Source: JAQSWP01 sp050185515 (lineage in GTDB: Bacteria; Pseudomonadota; Alphaproteobacteria; Reyranellales; JAQSWP01). Taken from it: a stretch of 22,264 nucleotides of DNA. Below the pieces are notes generated by a model. The model had not been told where the DNA came from, searched no databases, and saw only the letters and a program-made list of their open reading frames with translations. Position numbers and translations under genes: made by a program. Of the stretch, positions 1-7,406 are shown piece after piece; the first letter of the stretch is position 1; the number at the start of each line of letters is the position of its first letter. The stretch lies in the NCBI GenBank assembly GCA_050185515.1, contig JBFWZG010000048.1, forward strand, positions 1 through 22,264, written 5' to 3'.

Positions 1-59
1 CGGGAAGGCCGCATCTGCGTCTTACTCGATACAAGTCGGCGGTCGCGCCGCAAAAGTCA

Positions 60-1514
60 CTACTCCAGATTCGGCTTCGTGTTTCGCAGATCATCGAGAT
101 AACGCCGTATGTTGCTTCTCAAGTCTCGGGCCGCTCCTGGATAGTATTCTCCGGCCCTCACTACCTGTCTGTTGTAGTCGTCGATGATCGATCTATGGAA
201 CTTCATCGCACTCGCGCGTGCCTGATCGCGCTTTGATGCCGCTTCGTACAGAGCCTCCAACTCGCGCTTGCAGGCACAGTAGGAGGGGGAGGTCCAGCGG
301 AAGCGCCCATCGTCCAACTTGCTAAGCCGGCCGCCCAGTTCGACTACGAAGTCGTTCACCGACTTGAGGTCTGCAGACGACGCCGCGGCGAGACAACGCT
401 TCCATTCATTTCCACGGTCATTCATGCGTCGGGTTTCGCTGGCGTTCAGGGCATGCATCGGGAAGATGTCCAAGCCGCAGTCCGGCGGATCGGGAAAGCG
501 GAACGTGGCGATCCTCTGCAGCGCCTTCTGCCTCCGTTCCGTCGCGGGCGTCGCCGCGTCCTGTCGTGGCGGCGGACCGGCGCCTGCCTGCGGCTTGCCT
601 GCGGCTGTGTTCACGTCGGCGAGACGCTGGACGAGCACGGAGCCGCGGCTGGTCGGGCCGGGCGCGCCCGTGGGCATCTGCTCGAACACGATCGGAACGA
701 AAATGCCCTCCGGCTCGGCAGCCTTCTTCGGCGCGAAGGCAAGCTCGAGGGAGAGTTCGCGATGCGAGTGCTTGTTGCGCGTCGCTTCCACCATGCCGTA
801 ATCGGCAATCAGGCGCAGCCTTCGCGAACCATCGGCGTCCGGCGTCTCGACATAGCCGTGGATCTGGCCGCGCAGCCGCGTATCGGCGCCCCAGTCCCCT
901 TCGAAGGAGCCCCAAACGCCGCCATACGACGACCATTTCCCTCCGGGACCGAGATCCATCTGGATCGCCAGGCGTCGGTCGTCGGCCATGCCCCTGATCG
1001 TGTATCGCCCGGACGCTGCACGCTGTGCCGCGGATCGATCGCGCAGTTCCTTGCTGATTCGCTCGTTGTGCCGCCATTCTTCGCTGGTCTTGACGCGCCC
1101 CATCACCACGACTCCGCCCGGGAGCCCGTCCAGCTTCGGGCGTCGCTTCTCCAGGAGGCCGTCGGGGCGCAGGCTCATGACCAGCTCTCCTGTAGTTCCG
1201 GGCTTGCCGGCGACCAGGCTGCCATCCGGCCTTATCTGCGCCTCCTTGACTTCCATGCGCACCACCCGGGTGGACCTCAGGCGCGCTTCGAGGGTGATCT
1301 TCAGCGTTCCCTTGTTGTCGGGAATGATGACGAGATAGGAGTCGTCCCCCGACTTGCCGGTCCACATGCCGCCGATGCCGGAGGGTGTGGTCTGCTGGCT
1401 CACCGCCGAGGTGGGGAGTGCCGCCCATGCGGCGATCACGGCCAGCAATCCCAGAACTTGCCAACCCTTTTCGGCCGCCGAGGCGGCGAAACGGCGGACT
1501 GCGCCCGCCGCCAT
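60..1514 (-). CDS. Exported protein of unknown function
   Basis: I do not recognise this family. From the ATG at 1512-1514 the product is 484 residues and begins with an arginine-containing n-region and a hydrophobic stretch (WQVLGLLAVIAAWAALPTSA) that ends in a plausible signal peptidase site, so export to the periplasm or envelope is likely. The mature part starts with a Gly/Trp-rich segment (GGMWTGKSGDDSYLVII) resembling a small beta-sheet repeat, followed by further GMWTG-like beta-rich sequence, a Pro/Ala-rich linker near the middle, and a helical C-terminal third with five cysteines (CGLDIF, RCLAA, SYCACKRE) and many Arg/Lys. The reading frame is open up to a TTG at 1611-1613, which has a purine-rich AGAGGAGAA directly upstream but would put 33 extra residues before the signal sequence. 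I chose the ATG because it gives a normal signal peptide and has GAGG four bases upstream. There is no functional clue from its neighbours. Confidence 0.7.
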   Translation of the reverse strand: MAAGAVRRFAASAAEKGWQVLGLLAVIAAWAALPTSAVSQQTTPSGIGGMWTGKSGDDSYLVIIPDNKGTLKITLEARLRSTRVVRMEVKEAQIRPDGSLVAGKPGTTGELVMSLRPDGLLEKRRPKLDGLPGGVVVMGRVKTSEEWRHNERISKELRDRSAAQRAASGRYTIRGMADDRRLAIQMDLGPGGKWSSYGGVWGSFEGDWGADTRLRGQIHGYVETPDADGSRRLRLIADYGMVEATRNKHSHRELSLELAFAPKKAAEPEGIFVPIVFEQMPTGAPGPTSRGSVLVQRLADVNTAAGKPQAGAGPPPRQDAATPATERRQKALQRIATFRFPDPPDCGLDIFPMHALNASETRRMNDRGNEWKRCLAAASSADLKSVNDFVVELGGRLSKLDDGRFRWTSPSYCACKRELEALYEAASKRDQARASAMKFHRSIIDDYNRQVVRAGEYYPGAARDLRSNIRRYLDDLRNTKPNLE

Positions 1515-1848
1515 CGCCTCGTCTCTTGGCTGGAAGCTTTGCGACACAGAACTTGGTCCGTTGCGCCAGTCGCACGTGGCAGCGACAACACCTTGCCTGT
1601 CCGGCACGGGCAATTCTCCTCTCTTCGGTCTGGAGGAAGATGCGCCGCTTGGTCGCGGCGATCGGAAGTGGCGGGCTGACTTGCGCCGCCGATCAACAAT
1701 GGCCCCGACAAAGCGGGCGAGCGCGGCGAGCCGAGCCCCTATGGCACCTTGATATTTTTCCTAACGGAAAACGAACGATGGCGCAAACGTCGCGCAGACT
1801 GTTGGCATCAGCCTGACGTTTGCCACACGCTGGGTCGGCGAACGTCGT
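1515..1848. other. Gene-free stretch with short inverted repeats
   Basis: This gap lies between two minus-strand genes. No convincing coding frame is visible apart from the possible 33-codon N-terminal extension (1515-1613) of the downstream gene. It holds a perfect six-base inverted repeat (TTTTCC 1756-1761 / GGAAAA 1766-1771) and three copies of GC(A/G)AACGTC at 1783-1791, 1815-1823 (inverted) and 1838-1846. It presumably contains the promoter of the exported protein, but I could not pick out convincing -35/-10 boxes. Confidence 0.5.
1783..1846. repeat. Three copies of GC(A/G)AACGTC
   Basis: GCAAACGTC (1783-1791), its exact reverse complement GACGTTTGC (1815-1823) and GCGAACGTC (1838-1846) lie within 64 bases. 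The last two arms can form a 10-bp stem with one mismatch (1815-1824 with 1837-1846) just past the stop codon of the upstream minus-strand gene. No T-run follows, so it is not a classical intrinsic terminator. It may be an operator array or a factor-dependent 3' end. Confidence 0.4.
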
Positions 1849-2598
1849 TCATATCGCTTTTGTCGCCATCCACACCGCCATCGCGACCATCATCAGGTTT
1901 TCGGTCAGCGACACGAAGCCCAGCGGCACGTTGCTGCTGCCGCCGACGCAGGCGCATTTGAGATCGCGTTTGTCGATGTAGACGGCCTTGAACACGGATA
2001 CCGCGCCGATCGTGCCGATGAACAGCGCCAGCGGAACGGCGAACCACAGCAGCGCGCCAGCGATCATCAGGACGCCGGCTGCCGCTTCGGCAAACGGATA
2101 GAAATAGGCGTAGCGCACCACGCGCTGGGCCAGAAGGTCGTAGCCCAGGAACATGTTGGAAAAGCTCTCCAGGTCGCGCAGCTTGAGGATCGCCAGGATG
2201 CACATGCTGAAGGCAATGAACCATTCGCCGGCGCGGATCGTCAGTGGATCGCGATAGGCGGCCCAGCTCGTCGCCAGCGCCATCAGCGCGGCAACGCCGA
2301 ACACGGCGATGACCGGCTGGTAGCTGGTGGCGTCCGGATCGCGCACCGGCTTGCCGAAATGCCGCCGCAGATCGTCGTAGCCGCCAATCCGTTCGCCGTC
2401 GATGAAAGTCTGCGGCGTGGTGTCGACGCCGTGCCGCTCCATGAAGGCGTCGGTCTCGGCGCGCGACCGCAGTTTATTGTCATCGACCTCGAAACCCTCG
2501 CGCTGCAGCAGGTCGAGCGATTTCAGCCCGAACGGACAAATGTGCTCGTCGGTGACCATGCGGTGGAGTTCGGCGCGTTTGCCGGCGCTTGCGGCCAT
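1849..2598 (-). CDS. Glutaredoxin-MauE/DoxX fusion membrane protein
   Basis: A 249-residue two-domain protein. Residues about 10-85 are a glutaredoxin-like domain with active-site CPFG at 21-24 (a single Cys, monothiol type), the cis-proline segment TTPQTFIDG at 60-68 and GGYDDL at 72-77, which bind glutathione in that fold. Residues about 93-249 are a four-helix membrane domain of the MauE/DoxX redox-associated type, with hydrophobic segments near 96-115, 125-140, 165-185 and 188-205 and a conserved CxC (C215, C217) in a loop before the last helix. MauE-type proteins are thought to help disulfide or cofactor maturation in the periplasm. Here the fused glutaredoxin suggests thiol transfer coupled to the membrane domain, with the exact substrate unknown. 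The ATG at 2596-2598 is preceded by AAGGGGAA. It is divergent from the SDR gene, with 139 bases between them. Confidence 0.85.
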   Translation of the reverse strand: MAASAGKRAELHRMVTDEHICPFGLKSLDLLQREGFEVDDNKLRSRAETDAFMERHGVDTTPQTFIDGERIGGYDDLRRHFGKPVRDPDATSYQPVIAVFGVAALMALATSWAAYRDPLTIRAGEWFIAFSMCILAILKLRDLESFSNMFLGYDLLAQRVVRYAYFYPFAEAAAGVLMIAGALLWFAVPLALFIGTIGAVSVFKAVYIDKRDLKCACVGGSSNVPLGFVSLTENLMMVAMAVWMATKAI

Positions 2599-2737
2599 CG
2601 GGTCTGATTCCCCTTTCTCGCGGCAGGCATGCGATCATGGCCGGCGCAGCCCGGCCGACGACTATCGATGACCGGGACAACGGGATAGGGCGGACGCGGT
2701 TCCGGCGGCGGCCGGGTCACAAACGAGGAACGAAGGC

Positions 2738-3568
2738 ATGGGCCGGACAGCACTCGTCACCGGCGGCAATCAGGGGCTCGGCTTCGCGCTCGTGCGCGGC
2801 CTGTGCCGGGCCATGGCGCCGGATGATTCGGTCTATCTGACGGCTCGGGATCCGGTGCGCGGCCGCGATGCGGTCGCCGCTCTCGCACGCGAGGGACTGA
2901 ACCCGCGCCTCCTGCCTCTTGACGTGACCGATCCGGCAGGCGTCGTTGCCGCCGCACGGGCTGTCGAAGAACGGCATGGCGGCGTCGACATACTGATCGG
3001 CAACGCGGCGGCGAGGATCGTGCGCGAGCGCAGCCCGGCCGAACAGGTGCGGCACTTCGTCGACACCAACAATTTCGGAACGCGCCGTCTGCTCGACTCC
3101 TTCGGACCGCTGCTGCGCGACGGCGCGCGCGTGATCGTCGTGGCGAGTGGATTCGGCCAGGTCGGCAGGCTGCCGCCCGCCCTGCAACCGCTGTTCGATG
3201 CTCCCGGCCTGACGCTGGACGACATTGATCGCGCGATGGCGGACTACGTCGAGGCGGTGGAGATCGGGCGGGCCGCCGATCTGGGCTGGCCGGACTGGAT
3301 CAATATTCCGTCGAAGATCGGTCAGGTCGCCACGACGCGGCGGTTCGCCCGCGACCCCGCCTGGGCGGCGCGTGACATACTGGTCAATGCGGCCTGCCCT
3401 GGCCTGGTCGATACCGAGGCGTCGCGGCCCTGGTTCGACGACATGTCGCAGGCGCAGTCGCCCGACGATGCGGCGCGCGATCTGGTCTGGCTCGCAACCC
3501 TGCCGTCAGGAAGGCGCGCGCCGCACGGCGAACTGGTGCGCCATCGCCAGGTTCTGCCCTGGCGCTAG
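2738..3568 (+). CDS. SDR-family oxidoreductase, carbonyl reductase-like
   Basis: A 276-residue short-chain dehydrogenase/reductase. The N-terminal Rossmann motif TGGNQGLG (residues 8-15) binds NAD(P); DVT (62-64) and GNAA (89-92, the NNAG position) follow. N111 (DTNNFGT) matches the structural Asn and S137 (VVASG) the catalytic Ser. The spacing and the sequences GWP (183-185), SKIG and NAACPG resemble carbonyl reductase 1. In that family GWPNSAY(x3)K carries the YxxxK dyad; here the segment reads GWPDWINIPSK, so K193 is present but the catalytic Tyr position is N189. The protein may therefore be a reduced-activity or non-redox SDR, or may use another residue. The ATG at 2738 has GAGGAA seven bases upstream. 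It stands alone, divergent from the glutaredoxin fusion and convergent with the DUF465 gene, 10 bases away. Confidence 0.85.
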   Translation: MGRTALVTGGNQGLGFALVRGLCRAMAPDDSVYLTARDPVRGRDAVAALAREGLNPRLLPLDVTDPAGVVAAARAVEERHGGVDILIGNAAARIVRERSPAEQVRHFVDTNNFGTRRLLDSFGPLLRDGARVIVVASGFGQVGRLPPALQPLFDAPGLTLDDIDRAMADYVEAVEIGRAADLGWPDWINIPSKIGQVATTRRFARDPAWAARDILVNAACPGLVDTEASRPWFDDMSQAQSPDDAARDLVWLATLPSGRRAPHGELVRHRQVLPWR

Positions 3569-3578
3569 CGCGGCGCCG

Positions 3579-3827
3579 TTACTTTGCCTTGTGCTTCGAC
3601 AGCAGGCCGGCGATCTCGTCCACCAGCGACAGGCGCTGTTTCTTCAGCGTCTCAAGCCGCTCGTCGGAGGCGGCTTCGGTTTCGGTCTCGATGCGATGGA
3701 TCTCGCGATTGACCGTCTGATAACGCTCCGCCAGCGTCTGGAAGTGCCGGTCCTCAAGCTTGAGCCGATGCAGCGCTTCGGCGTGATCGGGGAATTCGGC
3801 GTGCAGATCGTGCGGGACGTGACTCAT
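3579..3827 (-). CDS. DUF465 (YdcH-family) small coiled-coil protein
   Basis: An 82-residue, highly charged, all-helical protein. The N-terminus (MSHVPHDLHAEFPDH) and the segment VNREIHRIETETEAASDERLETLKKQRLSL, here described by its start at about residue 39, match the DUF465/YdcH family, common and usually single-copy or few-copy in Proteobacteria. Two heptad-rich helices (about 15-50 and 53-78) suggest a helical hairpin. The biochemical role of the family is not established. It is probably cytoplasmic, with no signal peptide or membrane segment. The start is secured by ACAGGAG about seven bases before the ATG at 3825-3827. It lies downstream of the OmpA-family gene on the same strand, but hairpins at 3879-3912 separate the two, so it may be transcribed separately. 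Confidence 0.9.
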   Translation of the reverse strand: MSHVPHDLHAEFPDHAEALHRLKLEDRHFQTLAERYQTVNREIHRIETETEAASDERLETLKKQRLSLVDEIAGLLSKHKAK

Positions 3828-3878
3828 GGCGGGCTCCTGTTTCGATTGGTACTAACCTAGACGCCGCAGATCGGGCCC

Positions 3879-3912
3879 GCCTTGATGCCAATCAAGGCCG
3901 GAAACGGTTCCG
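3879..3912 (-). terminator. Two adjacent hairpins after the OmpA-family gene
   Basis: On the minus strand just past the stop codon at 3920 come CGGAA/TTCCG (3899-3903 with 3908-3912, loop 4) and then a perfect 8-bp stem GCCTTGAT/ATCAAGGC (3879-3886 with 3891-3898, loop 4). No T-run follows, so this could be a non-canonical terminator, an mRNA-stabilising 3' end, or part of the DUF465 leader. Confidence 0.4.
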
Positions 3913-3919
3913 AGGCCGA

Positions 3920-4906
3920 TCAGCGGCCGGTATAGCGCTCGACGATCTCGACGCGACGGTTTTTCGCCCGGCCCTCCTCGGTGCGGTTGGTGGCAATGGG
4001 CGCCACCATGCCTGCCCCAGCGGGGGTGAGGCGCGACGGCGCGATGCCATGGTCTCCGGCCAGAGCATCGGCGACCGCTTTAGCGCGGCGCTGCGACAGG
4101 CTGAGGTTGTAATCCATCGCTCCCTTGCCGTCGGTATGGCCGACGATGATCACTTCCAGCGCCGGATTGCCCTTGAGCAAGGCGCCGAGCTGGGCGATCT
4201 GCGGCTGGGATTCGGGCTTGATCTCGGCCTTGTCGAAATCGAAATAGATGCCGTAGATCGCGATCCGGCCATCGCGCGCCAGCGCCTGCTCGATCTCGTC
4301 GGCTTCGATCACCTTGATCTTGCCGGTTTCCATCGGTTTGCCTTCGACGATGGTCATGGCGACGTGCGGGGTCTGCGGCTTGGTCGCGCGCGCCTTGGTC
4401 TCGACCCCGAGAATCCCGACGCTCACCACGCCGGCAGCGTCCTTGCGTTCGGCCAGCAGATAGGTCGACGTGTCCCAGGTCGTTGGCATGCCGACGGCGC
4501 CTCTGGCTGCCTCCCAGAATGTCGCTACCGAACCGCCCGGCGCGCAATCCTTGGCGCCGCGGCAGAAGAAGCTGATTTCGAACCCTTTCGACTTCAGCGC
4601 CGCCTCATAGTTGCGCATGACTTCGAGAATCGAGCGATCGGCCGGGCCCTCGTAGCGGATCGAGGTCAGCTTGCCGGAGAACCCGTCCTGCCACGCCGAC
4701 GCATCGTTGCGCTGTCCGCGCTCGAGCGCCTTGACGGGCAGTTTCACCTCCTCGTACGCCTTGGACTGATAGAAGGTGATGGTCGAGTTCTCGTAGCGCC
4801 CGACCGCCGGGTGGTCGGCCGAACCCGCGACGTCGGACTGCGCCAGCGCGGCGCCGGTCAGCGCCAGCGCGAGCGGCGCGGCGAGGGCGAAGATCGATCG
4901 TCGCAT
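3920..4906 (-). CDS. OmpA-family envelope protein with N-terminal DUF4892-like domain
   Basis: A 328-residue exported protein. Residues 1-22 form a signal peptide (RRSIFALAAPLALALTGAALA, cleavage before Q23). Residues about 36-190 resemble the DUF4892 domain (YENSTITFYQSKAYEEV near 38-54; one Cys pair, C115 and C121, probably a disulfide). Residues about 216-325 are an OmpA C-terminal peptidoglycan-binding domain, with YFDFDKAEIKPES (221-233), GHTDG (256-260), NLSLSQRRAKAV (267-278) and NRRVEIV (316-322). The OmpA domain binds peptidoglycan diaminopimelate through a conserved Asp and Arg, and D259 and R273/R274 are in place. No lipobox Cys follows the signal peptide, so it is soluble periplasmic or peptidoglycan-associated rather than a Pal-type lipoprotein. 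It is divergent from fadE across 262 bases. Confidence 0.9.
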   Translation of the reverse strand: MRRSIFALAAPLALALTGAALAQSDVAGSADHPAVGRYENSTITFYQSKAYEEVKLPVKALERGQRNDASAWQDGFSGKLTSIRYEGPADRSILEVMRNYEAALKSKGFEISFFCRGAKDCAPGGSVATFWEAARGAVGMPTTWDTSTYLLAERKDAAGVVSVGILGVETKARATKPQTPHVAMTIVEGKPMETGKIKVIEADEIEQALARDGRIAIYGIYFDFDKAEIKPESQPQIAQLGALLKGNPALEVIIVGHTDGKGAMDYNLSLSQRRAKAVADALAGDHGIAPSRLTPAGAGMVAPIATNRTEEGRAKNRRVEIVERYTGR

Positions 4907-5168
4907 GCGGTGTCTCCTCGTGCCGATTGCCGATGCGGCGGCCAGGCCTTACAGCTGGCGCCGCAGGCAATTATGCGGCTGCAGGTGTGGCGTTCAAGCT
5001 CGTGTGGCTGTCCGTTCGATATCCGTGGACGCCCGATCTGGGGTAGACTGCGGGCACGACATTCGGGCACCTGCGGCCGGCATAGTCCGGCACTTTTCGC
5101 CGCCTCGGGCGTTTTCCGCCGATGCGCGCACCGTCAGCCCGCCAATCAGCGCCAGGAGGGAACCTCCC
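4907..5168. promoter_or_regulatory. Divergent intergenic region, OmpA-family gene / fadE
   Basis: This 262-base gap between two divergent genes should hold both promoters. I see no strong sigma-70 match; TAGACT at 5044-5049 is a weak -10 candidate for the rightward gene without a good -35. Only the ribosome-binding site near 5154-5160 is clear. The frame of fadE is open through the whole gap, but no ribosome-binding site supports an earlier start. Confidence 0.4.
5154..5168 (+). promoter_or_regulatory. fadE ribosome-binding site inside a small hairpin
   Basis: AGGAGGG (5154-5160) lies eight bases before the ATG at 5169 and fixes the start. GGAGG (5155-5159) can pair perfectly with CCTCC (5163-5167) across a three-base loop, which would hide the Shine-Dalgarno sequence in the mRNA. 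Confidence 0.6.
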
Positions 5169-7406
5169 ATGACCTACCAGACGCAATCGTCATCGTCCTT
5201 CATCAAGACGCGGCTCACGGCGCCGATCTATCGCTGGGCCAGGGGCGTGCTGCCGACATTGTCCGACACCGAGCGCGATGCGCTGGAGGCAGGCGACGTG
5301 TGGTGGGATGCCGAGCTGTTCACCGGCACGCCCGACTGGCGGAAGCTGCTGGCGACCAAGCCGGCCGCGCTGAGCGAGGAAGAGCGAGCCTTCATGGACG
5401 GGCCGGTGCGCCAGCTTTGCGCCATGCTCGACGACTGGAAGATCACCTGGGAACTGGGCGATCTGCCGCCGGAGGTCTGGACGTTCATCAAGGACAACAA
5501 GTTCTTCGGCATGATCATCCCGAAGCAGCATGGCGGGCTGGGCTTCTCCGCCTACGCACATTCGGAGGTGGTGCGGACGGTCTCGACGCGGTCGATCACG
5601 GCGGCGGTCACTATCATGGTGCCGAACTCGCTCGGCCCGGGCGAATTGCTGATGCAGTTCGGCACCGAGGAGCAGCGCAGCCACTATCTGCCGCGCCTGG
5701 CCGATGGCCGCGAGATTCCTTGCTTCTCGCTGACCAGCCCGGAAGCCGGTTCAGACGCCGCCTCGATGACCGATACCGGCGTGCTGATCCGCCGCGAGGG
5801 CAGCAACGAGTTGGCGATCCGCCTCAACTGGCACAAGCGCTACATCACGCTGGGGCCGGTCGCCACCGTCATGGGGCTGGCCTTCAAGCTGAAGGATCCC
5901 GACAGGCTTCTGGGCGGCGACGAGGACATCGGCATCACCGTCGCGCTGGTGCCGACCGATACGCCGGGCGTCGAGATCGGCCGGCGGCACCTGCCGTCGA
6001 TGCAGATGTTCCAGAACGGCCCCAATCGCGGCGTCGACGTGGTGCTGCCGCTGGATGCGGTGATCGGCGGCGAGAAACAGGTGGGGCAGGGCTGGAAAAT
6101 GCTGATGAGTGCGCTCGCCGTCGGGCGGGGGATTTCGCTGCCGTCGCTGTCGGCGGCCGGCGCCGCCCTGGCGGCGCGCACCACCGGCGCCTATGCCGGT
6201 GTGAGGCGACAATTCGGCATCGAGATCGGCCGCTTCGAGGGCGTCCAGGAGCCGCTCGCAGCCCTCGCCGCCAATGCCTATACGCTCGACGCGGCGCGGC
6301 GACTGACCTGCGCCGGCCTCGACGAAGGACGCAAGCTCGCCGTCATCTCCGCCATCCTGAAATACCACGCCACCGAACGCATGCGCCAAAGCGTCAACGA
6401 CGCCATGGACGTGCATGCCGGCAAGGCGGTGATCGACGGGCCGAACAACTACCTCGGCTCGCTGTATCGAGCCATCCCGGTCGGCATCACGGTCGAGGGC
6501 GCCAACATCATGACCCGCAACCTGATGATCTACGGCCAGGGCGCGATACGCTGCCATCCGTTCCTGCTCGAGGAAATCCTGGCGCTCGAGGCGAAAGACC
6601 AAAGCGAAGGTCTCGACCGCTTCCACAAGGCGTTCTGGGGCCACGTGCGGCATTCGACCGCCAATTTCTTTCGTGCGCTGGTGCGCGGCTGGACTGGTGG
6701 ACGCATTGCGCCGGCACCGGGCATCGAGGGCGTCGACCGCCATTTCCGCACTCTGGCGCGCCACGCCGCCGCCTTCGCGTTGTTGTCCGACCTGTCGCTG
6801 CTCAGTCTCGGCGGTTCGCTGAAGTTCCGCGAGATGCTGTCGGCGCGGCTGGGCGATGTGCTGTCAGAGCTATATCTGCTGTCGGCCGTACTGAAGCGCT
6901 GGATCGATGAAGGCCGGCAGGCGGAGGATCTCGTCGTCGTCGACTATGCGATGGCGGCGGGGGAGGCCCGCATGGCCAGAGCATTCGCCGGCGTGCTCCG
7001 CAACCATCCGGCGCGCTGGGTCGCCTGGCTGGTGCAGGCGGCGGCGTTTCCCTTCGGCGTCGATCGCACCGGCCCGCGCGACGCGCTGGCGAAAGACTGC
7101 GCCGAAACCCTGCTGCGCCCTTCACCGCAGCGGGAACGGCTGACGCCGGATCTCTATCCCGGTCTGCCGGGCGATGCGCTGGCGCAGCTCGAGCAGGCTT
7201 TCGAGGCCGCCATTGGCGCCGGTCCGATCCGTCGCAAGCTTCGCCAGGCGAAGCTCGAGGATGCGGAGGCCGGCGTGGCGCAAGGCGTCATCTCCATGGC
7301 CGAGCGCGAGGAACTGGAGCGCGCCGACGGATTGCTCGCCACGATCATCGCGGTCGACGATTTCGCACCGATGGAGTTCGGCGCGCTGGTCAACGCGCGC
7401 AACTAA
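5169..7406 (+). CDS. fadE: Acyl-CoA dehydrogenase, FadE type
   Basis: A 745-residue FAD-dependent acyl-CoA dehydrogenase of the large FadE type, which catalyses the first oxidation step of fatty acyl-CoA beta-oxidation (acyl-CoA to trans-2-enoyl-CoA). The N-terminal part has the FadE pattern WWDAELFTG and FFGMIIPKQHGGLGFS, the FAD/substrate segment FSLTSPEAGSDAASM (about 186-200), and LNWHKRYITLGPVATVMGLAF. The region GRGISLPSLSAAGA follows, then HAGKAVIDGPNNYLGSLYRAIPVGITVEGANIMTRNLMIYGQGAIRCHP, described here by its key blocks HAGKA, GPNNYL and TVEGANIMTRN, which are typical of FadE. The last 250 or so residues match the DUF1974 helical domain that sets FadE apart from ordinary 380-residue acyl-CoA dehydrogenases. 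The length is close to the family norm (about 750-815). The frame extends upstream, but the strong AGGAGGG at 5154 sets the start. The stop shares bases with the stop of the convergent DUF3300 gene. Confidence 0.93.
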   Translation: MTYQTQSSSSFIKTRLTAPIYRWARGVLPTLSDTERDALEAGDVWWDAELFTGTPDWRKLLATKPAALSEEERAFMDGPVRQLCAMLDDWKITWELGDLPPEVWTFIKDNKFFGMIIPKQHGGLGFSAYAHSEVVRTVSTRSITAAVTIMVPNSLGPGELLMQFGTEEQRSHYLPRLADGREIPCFSLTSPEAGSDAASMTDTGVLIRREGSNELAIRLNWHKRYITLGPVATVMGLAFKLKDPDRLLGGDEDIGITVALVPTDTPGVEIGRRHLPSMQMFQNGPNRGVDVVLPLDAVIGGEKQVGQGWKMLMSALAVGRGISLPSLSAAGAALAARTTGAYAGVRRQFGIEIGRFEGVQEPLAALAANAYTLDAARRLTCAGLDEGRKLAVISAILKYHATERMRQSVNDAMDVHAGKAVIDGPNNYLGSLYRAIPVGITVEGANIMTRNLMIYGQGAIRCHPFLLEEILALEAKDQSEGLDRFHKAFWGHVRHSTANFFRALVRGWTGGRIAPAPGIEGVDRHFRTLARHAAAFALLSDLSLLSLGGSLKFREMLSARLGDVLSELYLLSAVLKRWIDEGRQAEDLVVVDYAMAAGEARMARAFAGVLRNHPARWVAWLVQAAAFPFGVDRTGPRDALAKDCAETLLRPSPQRERLTPDLYPGLPGDALAQLEQAFEAAIGAGPIRRKLRQAKLEDAEAGVAQGVISMAEREELERADGLLATIIAVDDFAPMEFGALVNARN

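Noticed and set aside
1515..1613. TTG start for the first exported protein
   Set aside because: It would put 33 residues in front of a normal signal peptide. I kept the ATG at 1514 but cannot exclude the TTG, since AGAGGAGAA precedes it.
4049..6910. A very long open frame (over 900 codons) on the + strand across the OmpA-family gene and fadE
   Set aside because: It is antisense to the OmpA-family gene and in a shifted frame of fadE; the product is Arg/Gly/Ala/His-rich with no family resemblance, a common artefact of GC-rich DNA.
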